The notes under the pieces: model-generated | Database searches by the model: none | The model's input: the letters and a program-made list of their open reading frames with translations, nothing else | Told to the model about the DNA's origin: nothing | Assembly: GCF_026586805.1 (NCBI RefSeq) | Contig: NZ_JAPFHA010000019.1 | Span: 1-64,000 of the forward strand | DNA length: 64,000 nucleotides | Direction of reading: 5' to 3' | Source of the DNA: Niveibacterium sp. 24ML | Lineage (GTDB): Bacteria > Pseudomonadota > Gammaproteobacteria > Burkholderiales > Rhodocyclaceae | Position numbers and translations under genes: made by a program | In this document: positions 1 to 8,476 of the stretch, one piece after another | How the letters are laid out: the number at the start of each line of letters is the position of its first letter | Position numbering within the stretch: the first letter of the stretch is position 1

Positions 1-32
1 AAAAGGGAACGTGTTCAACACGTTCCCTTTTT
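1..32. terminator. Rho-independent terminator hairpin at the window edge
   Basis: A near-perfect inverted repeat (positions 1-15 pair with 17-31) is followed by a T run and preceded by an A run, so it could terminate transcription in either direction. It most likely ends a gene lying to the left of the window. Confidence 0.8.
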
Positions 33-296
33 ACCGGATCAGCGGGCCTACGGGCTTAACTGACTGGCATTAGCCCAAAGGGCGGCGTTTTTGTTTTCTG
101 CGGCCAGACATGAGAACGCTCGTGACAGTGCTCCGCCCGGCCGCCTGCGCGCTCCGAATGCAGGCTTCGCGCGCACTGGGCTGCGGCGCATCGAGCAGGC
201 TGGAATGTGAACCTTTCGTGACACGGTATTCATTCGCTGCGAGGCCGGCCGATAAGGCGGGAATCCCTCTACCGATGCCGCCGGAGTTCGCGTCTC
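33..296. other. Intergenic region upstream of the first chemoreceptor gene
   Basis: No convincing gene is seen. The only open frames are shadows without a family resemblance. The region should hold the promoter of the chemoreceptor gene that starts at 297; a FliA-like -10 element lies at 248-255. Confidence 0.5.
248..255 (+). promoter_or_regulatory. Possible sigma-28 (FliA) -10 element
   Basis: GCCGATAA matches the sigma-28 -10 consensus exactly and lies about 40 bases before the chemoreceptor start. The matching -35 (TAAAGTTT) is not recognisable at the usual spacing, so the call rests on the -10 and on the fact that chemoreceptors are usual FliA targets. Confidence 0.35.
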
Positions 297-1910
297 ATGT
301 CGTCCATTGCCCATCGCCTGATCGTCTTTGTCCTTGCCTCAATCGCAGTGCTGTTTGCGTTGGGCCTGAGCGGGGCATGGCAGGCGAATCGCATCAACGG
401 CAGTCTGGACTACGTCTATTCACGCACGCTTCCCGAAACTCAGGCCATTGCGGCCACCCGCGCCGAATTCGCGGAACTGCGGGCCTTGGCGAACTTTCAT
501 GTGCTGAACAACGACGCCACCAAGATGGCGGAGGTCGACAGGCAACTCGCGGCACGCCGCGCTGCACTGGATGCAAGCCTCTCGCGGTTGCGTGAGCAAC
601 TCATGGGTGAGCAGGAACGCCGCCTGCTCGATGCCTCGTCCGTGGCGCTCAAGGCCTATTTGGCAAAGATGGACGAAGCGCTGCAGTTCAACCGTGATCA
701 GGTCATGGTTGAAGCGCGCGATACGCTTTTCGATGCGGCGCCCCTGGCAGAGAACGTAAGCCTCGCGCTGGCGAAGCATCTCGATCATGTGCAACAGCGT
801 GCCGCCGCAGAGTCGCTGCACGCTGCCGCCAGCTTCCGCAACGTGGTCTTGTTGGGCGCGCTTTTGACGCTGCTTGGTGCCATCGCAATGGCGTTCTACG
901 GCCGCCGGATCTACGCCGACACGGCACAGCCGCTGGCCAGTTTGCGCAACGTGGTAGTGCGCGTCGAAGCCGAGCATGATTTCCTGCTTCAGGCGCCCGC
1001 GCAAGGTCACGCTGAAGTGGCGGATACGGTCTCTGCATTCAACCGATTGCTGCTGACTCTGCGCGGGCATTTGGGTGCGATTCGCGACGGCATTGGCGAG
1101 CTGACCGGCGTTTCGGCTGAGATGCGCGCCACCGCTGCGGGAATTGCCGAGCGCAGCGCGTCGCAGTCGGATGGTGTTTCAGAGATGGCGGCGGCGATGG
1201 AGCAAGTCACCGTCAGCATCAATCATGTGGCCGACCGCTCGGCCGATGCGCGCGCGATTGCGCTGGAATCTGGCCGCCTTGCCGAAGAGGGCGAGCAGGT
1301 GATCGCGACTACGGTCGCCCGTATCAACGAGATCGCCGCCACTGTCGCCAGTGCGGCTGAACGGCTCGCTGAACTGGAACAACACAGCCAGGCGATCGGG
1401 CAGGTGGTGGCGGTGATCCGCGAAGTTGCCGATCAGACCAACCTGCTGGCACTTAACGCCGCCATCGAAGCGGCGCGCGCCGGAGAGCAGGGCCGCGGTT
1501 TCGCGGTTGTCGCCGACGAAGTGCGCAAGCTTGCTGAAAGGACATCGAAGTCCACCCGCCACATCACCGAAATCATCAGTCAGATCGCAAGCAGCGCAGG
1601 CAAGGCATCCGACGGGATGCGCGCTGCGGTGCTCGGGGTTGATCGTGGCGTCGCCGAGGCGGGCGAAGCCAGCCACGCCATCCGCTTGATCGGCGACGGA
1701 GCGCGCAAGGCCTTCGAGCAGGTGACCGAGATCTCCGATGCGATTCGTCAGCAAGGTGAGGCAACGCAAGGCATTGCCCGTGCGGTTGAAACGATGGCAC
1801 GCCTTGCCGAAGAAAACGCAGCCACCGCCAGCGTCGCGCGCGAGGCTGCTAGCCATCTGGAGCAACTTGCCGCCCGGCTGGGCCGTGGCGTTGAGAGCTA
1901 TCGTCTCTAG
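297..1910 (+). CDS. Methyl-accepting chemotaxis protein
   Basis: A 537-residue inner-membrane chemoreceptor that would signal through CheW/CheA to the flagellar or pilus motor. Transmembrane segment 1 is at about residues 8-28. A periplasmic, mostly helical sensor region of about 150 residues follows, then transmembrane segment 2 at about 182-203, a HAMP linker, and a long cytoplasmic coiled coil. The signalling hairpin tip ([20 protein letters not shown], then [18 protein letters not shown]) is at about 377-415 and fully conserved. The ligand cannot be read from sequence. No C-terminal CheR-tethering pentapeptide is present. The gene stands alone, with no che genes beside it. It has the same length and architecture as the receptor at 51135-52748, but the sensor domains differ. 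Confidence 0.95.
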   Translation: MSSIAHRLIVFVLASIAVLFALGLSGAWQANRINGSLDYVYSRTLPETQAIAATRAEFAELRALANFHVLNNDATKMAEVDRQLAARRAALDASLSRLREQLMGEQERRLLDASSVALKAYLAKMDEALQFNRDQVMVEARDTLFDAAPLAENVSLALAKHLDHVQQRAAAESLHAAASFRNVVLLGALLTLLGAIAMAFYGRRIYADTAQPLASLRNVVVRVEAEHDFLLQAPAQGHAEVADTVSAFNRLLLTLRGHLGAIRDGIGELTGVSAEMRATAAGIAERSASQSDGVSEMAAAMEQVTVSINHVADRSADARAIALESGRLAEEGEQVIATTVARINEIAATVASAAERLAELEQHSQAIGQVVAVIREVADQTNLLALNAAIEAARAGEQGRGFAVVADEVRKLAERTSKSTRHITEIISQIASSAGKASDGMRAAVLGVDRGVAEAGEASHAIRLIGDGARKAFEQVTEISDAIRQQGEATQGIARAVETMARLAEENAATASVAREAASHLEQLAARLGRGVESYRL

Positions 1911-1956
1911 CCTGCACGCCCTTCACGGCAGGGCCTCTCCGGCACAGAAAAACAAA

Positions 1957-1980
1957 AAGCCAACGAGAGTCGGTTGGCTT
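1957..1980 (-). terminator. Terminator of the tRNA-Gly gene
   Basis: An 8-bp stem (1957-1964 with 1973-1980) and 8-base loop lie just past the tRNA 3' end. In the leftward direction they are followed by a T-rich tract (A-rich on the + strand, 1948-1958). Confidence 0.7.
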
Positions 1981-2018
1981 GTGTCTGCCAGTCGCTCAGA
2001 CGGCGCTGACGTGAAATC

Positions 2019-2092
2019 TGGAGCGGGCGATGGGAATCGAACCCACGGCTCTAGCTTGGGAAGCTAGGGTATTACCATTATACGACGCCCGC
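2019..2092 (-). tRNA. glyU: tRNA-Gly (anticodon CCC)
   Basis: Read on the minus strand, the sequence folds as a complete cloverleaf. A 7-bp acceptor stem GCGGGCG/CGCCCGC is followed by discriminator T and an encoded CCA (2019-2021). There is a D arm, an anticodon stem CTAGC/GCTAG with the loop TTCCCAA, and a T arm with GGTTCGATTCC. The anticodon is CCC, reading GGG. It closely resembles E. coli glyU. The encoded CCA means that the Cca enzyme of this window is needed only for repair of this tRNA. Confidence 0.96.
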
Positions 2093-2136
2093 TCGGGCTG
2101 CTCTGGTGACGTTCTGGCGTGTGCCAAAACGTGAAA

Positions 2137-2160
2137 GCGGCCCGGATTGTACCGGGCCGC
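2137..2160 (-). terminator. Likely terminator of the esterase gene
   Basis: A 9-bp GC-rich stem (GCGGCCCGG at 2137-2145 with 2152-2160) with a 6-base loop lies 23 bases past the stop codon. In the leftward direction it is followed by a short, imperfect T-rich stretch. Confidence 0.6.
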
Positions 2161-2183
2161 GGGTGCTTCAGGCAAACAATGCC

Positions 2184-4070
2184 TTAGAACGCGTAACGCA
2201 GGCCGCCGTTGAGGCCGTAGTCGGAGATGCTTTCCCGGCCGAATGCGCCGTTCAGTTCAATCCAGGCGGCCAACTGCTTGCTGAGGTGGAAGCGGCTGCC
2301 AAGCTGAGCGGTGGCAGCGCCTTTGTCCACTTCGCCAGCCGGCAAGGAGAACTTGCCCGCGTACAGCGAAGGCAGGCCGACGGAGATTTCGCGGTCCTGG
2401 GTGTCGACGAAGTCGTACTCGTAACCGATGCGGCCGTAGGGGATGAAGCTGGTGGCGTCGTAGCTCAGCTGATACGCAACGCGGCCGATCACCGACTGAC
2501 GGGTCTGCTGGCCGTAGGTCAGCGCAGTTGAAGCGCCGCCTTCCTTGTCTTCGTCGTAGCCATCAACCTGGACGCGCTGTGCCGTCAGGCCCAGCACCGG
2601 GCCGTGCGTCATCTTGCCGGACTGCAATTGGTAGAACGCCTGCAGTGCGGCCGAGATGTTGGTGCCCTCGGTGGTGCCGGTCATCGTGCGGGTGACGCTG
2701 CCCAGCGTGACGTTACGATCGACGTCGTATTCAAGGTAGCCGAGGGTGCCGGCAAACGACACGCCGAGCTGCCCGAAGATCATGCCGCCGTACATGCTGA
2801 CGTTCAGTTCGGTTTGCGAATAGCTGCCGCCATTGCCGCCCAGGTCGGGGTTGTAGCCGTTGGCGTTGAAGGCAATGCCAAGGCCACCGAGCTTGGTGCG
2901 GGTGTCGTAACCGATCGTCAGGCCGAAGGGGGTGCCATCGGCGCCGGCGAACTCGCTCGACTCGTCGTACTTGAGCTTGCCGCCGTTGGCGTTAGCCCAG
3001 GCACGGCTCGGCTTGGTGGGCGATTCCATGCCCTGATCGAGCAGGGTGTTGGTGAGCGCGCTGCGGGTGCGCACCGGGGTTTCTGCCAGCATGCCGATCT
3101 GTTGCGGCGCCATCAGCATGGAGTACGCGTAGTCCGCAACCACTGCGTGGGTGCGGGTTGTCGGATGCACGCCGTCGGCGAACATGTACTCCTGCGGGTT
3201 GGCCACCGTGGTGCCCGGCGCGCCGCACAGCAGCGAGGTGCCGGTCGGGTTCGAGGCCGAGGTCAGGCAGGCAACGCCGGTACCCGGGTTGGAGAAACCG
3301 TAGGCCGCGGCGTTCGCTTGCACTTCGGTCAGCAGGTTGTAGGTATCGAGCGGGATCACGTTGAGCCCCTTCGCTGCGATCTGCCCGAAGAGCTGGCCGT
3401 TGTAGGACGAAGAGAGCTGCGTCAGGCCAGCTGCGCTGGTGGGGCCGGCGGCCAGCGCGGCCGGCGTGCGGCCCATGTTGGGCAGGCTCGGCACGATGAT
3501 GTACTTGGCACCGGCATTCTTCAGCGCTTCAATCGCCGCCACCTGCTGCGAAACCGTGGTGAGCACGAAGCCCGGCAGCGCGGATGCCGCAAGGCCGCCG
3601 CCCCCGCCCGCCACCGGCGTTACCGCCCAGAAGATGTCGTTGGCGCCACCCCACATGGCATACAGCGCGTTGGCATCCGCCGCGCCGCCGTGTGCAGCGA
3701 GGTAGTTGCCAACTTGCGTGGTGATCGGCGTGGCCGCCGTGGCGACGCTACCGCCGAAACCGGGGGTTGCATTGATTCGCGCGCCGCCCTGGGCGTAGTT
3801 CGTGCCGCCCGCGGTATTGCTCGGAGCTGCCGTGGTGCCCAGCTTGGCCGCCAGCGCTTCAGACCAGACCGGGCCGGGGTTGGTGGTGAACTTGCCTGCA
3901 TAGCCGGCAGTTACCAAGGCGCCAGCGCCTCCGGCGGTGAGTGCGGGCTTGAAGTAGCCCGAATCGGTGAGGCTGTCGCCAAAGAAATAGGTGTTGGTGA
4001 AATCGGCAGCGCTAACGGGCAGTGCGAACAACGCAGCAACGGCCAGGCCGAGCGGACGGCGAATGAACAT
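2184..4070 (-). CDS. Autotransporter GDSL-type esterase/lipase
   Basis: A 628-residue outer-membrane esterase of the EstA/EstP type. The start at 4070 is chosen because a GGAG ribosome site lies 8 bases upstream and a clean signal peptide (residues 1 to about 22) follows. A longer in-frame start gives an unlikely basic extension. The SGNH/GDSL hydrolase passenger carries the catalytic Ser33 in GDSLTDSG, the block III GGAND motif near residue 143, and the Asp/His pair in FADGVHP near 296-299. From about residue 360 the sequence is that of a type V autotransporter beta barrel with alternating aromatic strands, ending in Tyr-Ala-Phe as outer-membrane proteins do. The esterase domain is expected to stay attached at the cell surface. 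The natural substrate is unknown. Confidence 0.92.
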   Translation of the reverse strand: MFIRRPLGLAVAALFALPVSAADFTNTYFFGDSLTDSGYFKPALTAGGAGALVTAGYAGKFTTNPGPVWSEALAAKLGTTAAPSNTAGGTNYAQGGARINATPGFGGSVATAATPITTQVGNYLAAHGGAADANALYAMWGGANDIFWAVTPVAGGGGGLAASALPGFVLTTVSQQVAAIEALKNAGAKYIIVPSLPNMGRTPAALAAGPTSAAGLTQLSSSYNGQLFGQIAAKGLNVIPLDTYNLLTEVQANAAAYGFSNPGTGVACLTSASNPTGTSLLCGAPGTTVANPQEYMFADGVHPTTRTHAVVADYAYSMLMAPQQIGMLAETPVRTRSALTNTLLDQGMESPTKPSRAWANANGGKLKYDESSEFAGADGTPFGLTIGYDTRTKLGGLGIAFNANGYNPDLGGNGGSYSQTELNVSMYGGMIFGQLGVSFAGTLGYLEYDVDRNVTLGSVTRTMTGTTEGTNISAALQAFYQLQSGKMTHGPVLGLTAQRVQVDGYDEDKEGGASTALTYGQQTRQSVIGRVAYQLSYDATSFIPYGRIGYEYDFVDTQDREISVGLPSLYAGKFSLPAGEVDKGAATAQLGSRFHLSKQLAAWIELNGAFGRESISDYGLNGGLRYAF

Positions 4071-4237
4071 CTTTGTCTCCTCGTGTGTCTTTTGTTGGTA
4101 TGTTTTGACGCATCTGCGGGCGCTGCTGTCAGTACGGATGCGTATGGATCGGGATCTTGGCACCGACCTGCTTTTCCGGCAAGCCTTAAGCGTAGCAGGG
4201 TGCGTGTTAGAATCCTCGCCACTGTCGCGGAAATGCC

Positions 4238-4441
4238 ATGATCGAGATTGTCCTCAACGGCGCCCCCCAGAATCTGCCCGCCGCCACTTCCGTTGCCCAC
4301 CTTCTTGAGCGTCTCGGCTATGCCGGCAAGCGCCTTGCGGTCGAGCGCAATGGCGAAATCGTCCCCAAGGGTCGCCACGCCGAAGTCTGCCTTGAGCAGG
4401 GTGATCGCCTTGAAATCGTCGTCGCCGTCGGCGGCGGCTGA
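4238..4441 (+). CDS. thiS: Sulfur carrier protein ThiS
   Basis: A 67-residue ubiquitin-like sulfur carrier for synthesis of the thiazole half of thiamine. It starts with the beta-grasp strand MIEIVLNGAP and ends in Val-Gly-Gly-Gly. ThiF adenylates the terminal glycine, which becomes a thiocarboxylate that donates sulfur to ThiG. It lies 24 bases upstream of thiG, forming a two-gene thiazole unit. No ThiF, ThiO/ThiH or ThiE is nearby, and no TPP riboswitch was recognised upstream. Confidence 0.95.
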   Translation: MIEIVLNGAPQNLPAATSVAHLLERLGYAGKRLAVERNGEIVPKGRHAEVCLEQGDRLEIVVAVGGG

Positions 4442-4465
4442 ATTCCACTCTCAAGCACGCCAAAC

Positions 4466-5251
4466 ATGAACGATCCGCTGATCATTGCCGGTACGTCGTA
4501 CACTTCCCGTTTGCTGGTCGGCACCGGCAAGTACAAAGACTTCGCGCAGACGCGCGAGGCCGTCGTCGCCTCGGGCGCGCAGATCGTCACCGTCGCGATC
4601 CGCCGCACCAACATCGGCCAGGACGCGAACGCCCCGAGCCTGCTCGACGCGCTGCCGCCCTCCGAATTCACCTACTTGCCCAACACCGCCGGCTGCTACA
4701 GCGCCGACGATGCGGTGCGCACCTTGCGCCTCGCGCGCGAGCTGCTCGACGGGCACGATCTGGTGAAGCTCGAAGTGCTGGGCGATCCGCACACGCTGTT
4801 CCCGAACATGCCCGAGACCCTCAAGGCCGCCGAAACGCTGGTCAAGGATGGTTTCAAGGTGATGGTCTACTGCTCCGACGACCCGATCCAGGCCAAGATG
4901 CTTGAAGAGATTGGCTGCGTTGCGGTGATGCCGCTCGCCTCGCTGATCGGCTCCGGCATGGGCATCCTCAACCCGTGGAACCTCAAGCTCATCATCGAGC
5001 AAGCCAAGGTTCCGGTGATTGTCGATGCCGGCGTCGGCACCGCGTCGGACGCCGCGATCGCGATGGAACTTGGTTGCGACGGCGTACTGATGAACACCGC
5101 GATCGCGCTGGCGCAAGACCCGGTGCTGATGGCCAGCGCAATGAACAAGGCGGTGGTGGCCGGGCGCGAAGCCTTCCGTGCCGGCCGCATGCCGCGCAAG
5201 CTCTACGCCGCCAGCCCCAGCTCGCCCACCACCGGCCTCATCGGCGGCTGA
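4466..5251 (+). CDS. thiG: Thiazole synthase ThiG
   Basis: A 261-residue (beta/alpha)8-barrel enzyme that condenses 1-deoxy-xylulose 5-phosphate, dehydroglycine and ThiS thiocarboxylate into the thiazole phosphate of thiamine. The Schiff-base lysine is Lys101 in the motif LVKLEVLGD. The family hallmarks [37 protein letters not shown] and [10 protein letters not shown] are all present. The length is normal. It follows thiS directly and is probably cotranscribed with it. Confidence 0.97.
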   Translation: MNDPLIIAGTSYTSRLLVGTGKYKDFAQTREAVVASGAQIVTVAIRRTNIGQDANAPSLLDALPPSEFTYLPNTAGCYSADDAVRTLRLARELLDGHDLVKLEVLGDPHTLFPNMPETLKAAETLVKDGFKVMVYCSDDPIQAKMLEEIGCVAVMPLASLIGSGMGILNPWNLKLIIEQAKVPVIVDAGVGTASDAAIAMELGCDGVLMNTAIALAQDPVLMASAMNKAVVAGREAFRAGRMPRKLYAASPSSPTTGLIGG

Positions 5252-5354
5252 CAAGACTCAACCCCGTGCCGCGGCGCTCGCGGGGGATGCGGCAGCAGCT
5301 TGCTGATCCGCGCCCCCTGGCGAAACCCGCGGCACTGCATTTCCGGTACCCGAC

Positions 5355-6071
5355 ATGAGCGATACCCCCGAAGCACGCAAGCTGCTCTCCGCCGACGATC
5401 CCAAGACCCGCCCGATCCGCAGTTATGTTGTGCGCCAGGGCCGCATGTCGCAGGCGCAGGAGCGCTCCATCATCGAAGGCATGCCGCGCTGGGGCATCGA
5501 CTACCGCAGCGCGCCGCTTGACTATGCCGCCGCCTTCGGCCGTAGCGCGCCGACGATCCTGGAGATCGGCTTCGGCATGGGCGACACCACGGCCACGATT
5601 GCGCAGACCCGGCCGGGCGACAACTTCCTCGGCATCGAAGTGCACGGCCCCGGCGTGGGCAACCTGTGCAAGCTCATCGCCGAGCGTGATATTCCGAACA
5701 TCCGCGTCATGCAGCACGACGCCTTCGAGGTGGTGCGCGACATGCTCGCCGAAGGCTCGCTCGCCGGCGTGCATGTGTACTTCCCCGACCCCTGGCACAA
5801 GGCCCGCCACAACAAGCGCCGCCTTATCCAGGGGCCCTTCGTGCACGAACTCGCCAAGCGGCTCGCGCCCGGCGGCTACATCCACTGCGCGACCGACTGG
5901 GAAGACTACGCCGTGCAGATGCTCGACGTGCTATCGGCAGAGCCCCTGCTCGAAAACACCGCAGAAGGCTACGCCCCCAAGCCTGACTACCGGCCGCTGA
6001 CCAAGTTCGAAAACCGCGGCCTCAAGCTCGGCCACGGCGTGTGGGATCTCGTCTTCCGCCGCAAGGCCTGA
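5355..6071 (+). CDS. trmB: tRNA (guanine-N7-)-methyltransferase TrmB
   Basis: A 238-residue SAM-dependent enzyme that methylates G46 in the variable loop of tRNAs. The SAM-binding loop is EIGFGMG (about residues 71-77), followed by the acidic GIEVH. The family signature [16 protein letters not shown] is complete (about 141-156), and TDWEDYA and the C-terminal TKFENRG segments are present. It lies 103 bases after thiG on the same strand and may be read through from that unit. Confidence 0.96.
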   Translation: MSDTPEARKLLSADDPKTRPIRSYVVRQGRMSQAQERSIIEGMPRWGIDYRSAPLDYAAAFGRSAPTILEIGFGMGDTTATIAQTRPGDNFLGIEVHGPGVGNLCKLIAERDIPNIRVMQHDAFEVVRDMLAEGSLAGVHVYFPDPWHKARHNKRRLIQGPFVHELAKRLAPGGYIHCATDWEDYAVQMLDVLSAEPLLENTAEGYAPKPDYRPLTKFENRGLKLGHGVWDLVFRRKA

Positions 6072-6125
6072 CGCCCCCGGCGCCGGGAGCGCGCCATCAC
6101 AAGCACCACCTCAGGAGCGCCAGCC

Positions 6126-7004
6126 ATGATTCCGCAACGCCCATACGGCAATACTGGTTTGATGGTTTCGGCGCTCGGCCTCGGGGCCGGGCAGATCGGC
6201 GATGCGCGGCTCGCGGAAGCCGATGTCGCCCGCCTGCTCAACGCCGCGGTGGACGCCGGCATCACCCTCATCGACACCGCGCGCGGCTACGGCCTCTCGG
6301 AACAACGCATCGGCCAGCACCTTGCCCAGCGGCGCAACGAAGTCGTGCTCTCGACCAAGCTCGGCTACGGCATCGAAGGCTGTGCGGACTGGACAGCCCC
6401 CTGCATCACCGCCGGCGTCGAAGCCGCCCTGCAGCGCATGCGCACCGACCACCTCGACATCGTGCACCTGCACTCCTGCCCCGCCAGCGTGCTCGCGCAG
6501 GGCGAAGTCATCCGCGCGCTCGAAGCCGCCAAGCAGGCCGGCAAAGTGCGGGCCATCGCCTATTCTGGCGAGAACGAAGACCTCGATTTCGCCATCGATT
6601 GCGGCCACTTCGATGGCTTCATGGCCTCGCTCAACCTCTGCGACCAGCGCGTCATCGCCGACGCCCTGCCGCGCATCGCCGGCAAAGGCTTCATCGCCAA
6701 ACGCCCCTCCGCCAACCACCCCTGGCGCTTCGCCGAGCGCCCGGTCGGCGACTACAGCGAGGAATACTGGCTGCGCTGGCGCGCGATGAACCTCACCCAC
6801 TACGGCCACCCCTGGGGCGAACTCGCGATCCGCTTCGCCGCCTCAATTCCTGGCGTCTCCAGCGCCATCGTCGGCACCGCAAACCCCGCCAACCTCGCGC
6901 AGAACATCGAATGGTTACAGTCCGGCGCGCTGCCCGACTACTGGGTCGGCGGCCTGCGCGCCGCCTTCATGCAGCACGACCGCGATTGGCGCGGGCAGCT
7001 TTAG
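6126..7004 (+). CDS. Aldo/keto reductase family protein
   Basis: A 292-residue NAD(P)H-dependent oxidoreductase with the aldo/keto reductase barrel. The catalytic tetrad can be read as Asp and Tyr in DTARGYG, Lys in STKLGYG and His in HLHSC. The nucleotide-binding end shows IPGVSSAIVGTANPANL. It starts 54 bases after trmB behind an AGGAG site. The sequence resembles the L-fucose/galactose dehydrogenase-like branch used for small sugars and aldehydes, but the substrate cannot be assigned. Confidence 0.85.
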   Translation: MIPQRPYGNTGLMVSALGLGAGQIGDARLAEADVARLLNAAVDAGITLIDTARGYGLSEQRIGQHLAQRRNEVVLSTKLGYGIEGCADWTAPCITAGVEAALQRMRTDHLDIVHLHSCPASVLAQGEVIRALEAAKQAGKVRAIAYSGENEDLDFAIDCGHFDGFMASLNLCDQRVIADALPRIAGKGFIAKRPSANHPWRFAERPVGDYSEEYWLRWRAMNLTHYGHPWGELAIRFAASIPGVSSAIVGTANPANLAQNIEWLQSGALPDYWVGGLRAAFMQHDRDWRGQL

Positions 7005-7073
7005 CCACGACGCTGGCGATTGCTGGATCGGGGCGGTGGGATGGGTGAGTGCTTTAGGAAAGGCGGCGTAGTA

Positions 7074-7859
7074 ATGGTGAAACGAGCATTCAGCATCAAA
7101 TTGGGCCTATTTGGCGAATCCTGGCGCAACGTTTGGGGTGCTGATGACGGAGTTTTCCATGATCTTCGAACTCTTGAGCGCTTTTTCGCTTTCATGTTGG
7201 CGATTCTGGCGATGACTTCGTGGTTTGATCTCTTGCTCGTGCCTGGATCATCGCCATCCCTGATTGAATTCGCGTTGAGCCTAGCGCCAACAGTTCTGTT
7301 TCTTTCGATCTTCCTGCCGAATGGCCTCCGCCAAGCTCCACCGGCCAAAACTATCTTCGCATCCACTATCGGAATTGCGACGTTCTCAGCGGCTGTATTC
7401 GGAACCGACGCGAAGGCGTTGTTTTTGTCCGATGTTGAAGCCATCGTCGGCGCGCTGCTCAGGGGGATCTCAGTTGGCGTCGCGGAGGAATGGGTGTTCC
7501 GCATCTTCCTGTTTTGGACTCTCGCTTCGAGATTCGGAATCGGAGGGTACATATTGATTTCAAGCGTAGCGTTCTCCGCTCTTCACTTTCCACCTAGCAT
7601 CAGCGGGTTTCTGTTCTTAGTTCTGGTCAGTGTCGTACTTTCATTGACATTCATCGCAACCCGGTCTTTCTTCGCGGTTGCGCTGATGCATGCTGGTCAC
7701 AATGCATGGACTGGCGTGTATGACCTATTGGGACGTGAAGGATTATCCTTGGCCGGAGATCTCGCTTCTGGACTTGAGGTTGCTGCGTGGATTCTGGTTG
7801 GTGGGTGGAGTTGCGTAACCTGCCTACGTTGGCGCAGCCCGGTCGGTTGTGCGGAATGA
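7074..7859 (+). CDS. CPBP-family intramembrane metalloprotease
   Basis: A 261-residue polytopic membrane protein with six or more hydrophobic segments. It carries the three CPBP (CAAX protease/bacteriocin-processing, also called Abi) motifs: EEWVFR for EExxxR, FSALH for FxxxH, and HAGHN for HxxxN. Such proteases process membrane-associated substrates or give immunity to bacteriocins; the substrate here is unknown. The start at 7074 (MVKRAFS) is preferred over upstream in-frame ATGs because homologous-looking sequence begins there, but 7041 remains possible. The codon use is less GC-rich than in the genes to the left, which suggests separate ancestry together with the next gene. Confidence 0.75.
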   Translation: MVKRAFSIKLGLFGESWRNVWGADDGVFHDLRTLERFFAFMLAILAMTSWFDLLLVPGSSPSLIEFALSLAPTVLFLSIFLPNGLRQAPPAKTIFASTIGIATFSAAVFGTDAKALFLSDVEAIVGALLRGISVGVAEEWVFRIFLFWTLASRFGIGGYILISSVAFSALHFPPSISGFLFLVLVSVVLSLTFIATRSFFAVALMHAGHNAWTGVYDLLGREGLSLAGDLASGLEVAAWILVGGWSCVTCLRWRSPVGCAE

Positions 7860-7932
7860 AACGAATCCCAACGATTTGCGCCAGCACTTGATCCTCGAGG
7901 CCAGGTCTTGCATTTTCACCTCGGTGTGAGCG

Positions 7933-7949
7933 CTTGTATTCACTCATTT
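7933..7949 (+). repeat. 17-bp direct repeat, left copy
   Basis: CTTGTATTCACTCATTT differs at one base from the copy at 8389-8405. The two copies bracket the small membrane-protein gene at 8088-8321. Confidence 0.6.
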
Positions 7950-8032
7950 ATTCGGTCCGGGGGAAGAACTTTAGTGTCGGGTTTTGCATTCGCACATTCT
8001 CACTGCCGCTCAGAATGAACGAGTGCAACACC

Positions 8033-8065
8033 TGACCCCGTACTTTCGCACTCGTGACCCCGTAC
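8033..8065 (+). repeat. Two close copies of TGACCCCGTAC
   Basis: Identical 11-mers lie at 8033-8043 and 8055-8065, 22 bases apart. They share TGACCCCG with position 38230-38237 beside the RAYT transposase gene, which suggests a REP-like origin. Confidence 0.5.
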
Positions 8066-8087
8066 GTTTGAGTATCTGGAAATCAAT

Positions 8088-8321
8088 ATGCAAAAGGCAC
8101 GCACATATCTGGCCGCTGGTCTTGTTTGTTTGGTAGTAGCTGTCTTCGAGTTCTATAGCCCATCTAGGCCGCCATTTAGAGGGTCTCTCGCGTGGTGGTA
8201 TCGGACCGTGTATGAATACCTGGGCGCATATGGATTAGCAATTCAATTTGCTGTGGGCGGAATCGCTTTGCTCTTGTGGGCCTTAGCCCTCTGGCGACGC
8301 AGCGACAGAAATTTCGAGTAA
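8088..8321 (+). CDS. Small two-helix membrane protein, unknown function
   Basis: A 77-residue open frame encoding two hydrophobic segments (about residues 6-24 and 48-68) joined by an aromatic loop (SLAWWYRTVYEYLGAYG), ending in a basic then acidic tail. I do not recognise the family. The composition is realistic for a small inner-membrane protein, and the base composition is lower in GC than the flanking genes. The ribosome-binding site is weak (TGGAA about 8 bases upstream). It is bracketed by short repeats, so it may be part of a small acquired pocket with the CPBP protease. Confidence 0.5.
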   Translation: MQKARTYLAAGLVCLVVAVFEFYSPSRPPFRGSLAWWYRTVYEYLGAYGLAIQFAVGGIALLLWALALWRRSDRNFE

Positions 8322-8388
8322 TGACTGCTTCAATTGAAATGGATCCCAGAGTGGAGAGGTTTTGAATGCCAGAACCAAGGGGGCAGGG

Positions 8389-8405
8389 CTTGCATTCACT
8401 CATTT
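8389..8405 (+). repeat. 17-bp direct repeat, right copy
   Basis: CTTGCATTCACTCATTT is the partner of the copy at 7933-7949, with one mismatch. Confidence 0.6.
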
Positions 8406-8476
8406 TCGCGGGCTGGGGGCAGAATTTCTGGGCTGGCGGGCCGACCTCGCGCAGCCTTCGCCCTTGCGCCCCGCCC

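Larger units (their letters stand above)
7860..8087. other. Intergenic region with short repeats
   Basis: No credible gene is seen. The region holds one copy of a 17-base sequence repeated at 8389-8405, and two copies of TGACCCCGTAC (8033-8043 and 8055-8065). The second pair resembles the GACCCC-containing ends seen near the RAYT transposase at 38 kb. Confidence 0.45.

Noticed and set aside
1738-2067. Rightward open frame ending in a GNRTHGSSLGS-like tail
   Set aside because: The tail is the translation of the antisense of tRNA-Gly and the rest is the antisense/shifted frame of the chemoreceptor, so it is not a gene.
4100-4237. TPP riboswitch upstream of thiS
   Set aside because: The region lacks the conserved CUGAGA and ACCUGA-type blocks, so only an ordinary promoter is likely.
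2604-4241. 545-residue rightward open frame opposite the esterase
   Set aside because: Antisense shadow of the autotransporter gene, with the wrong codon pattern and no known domain.
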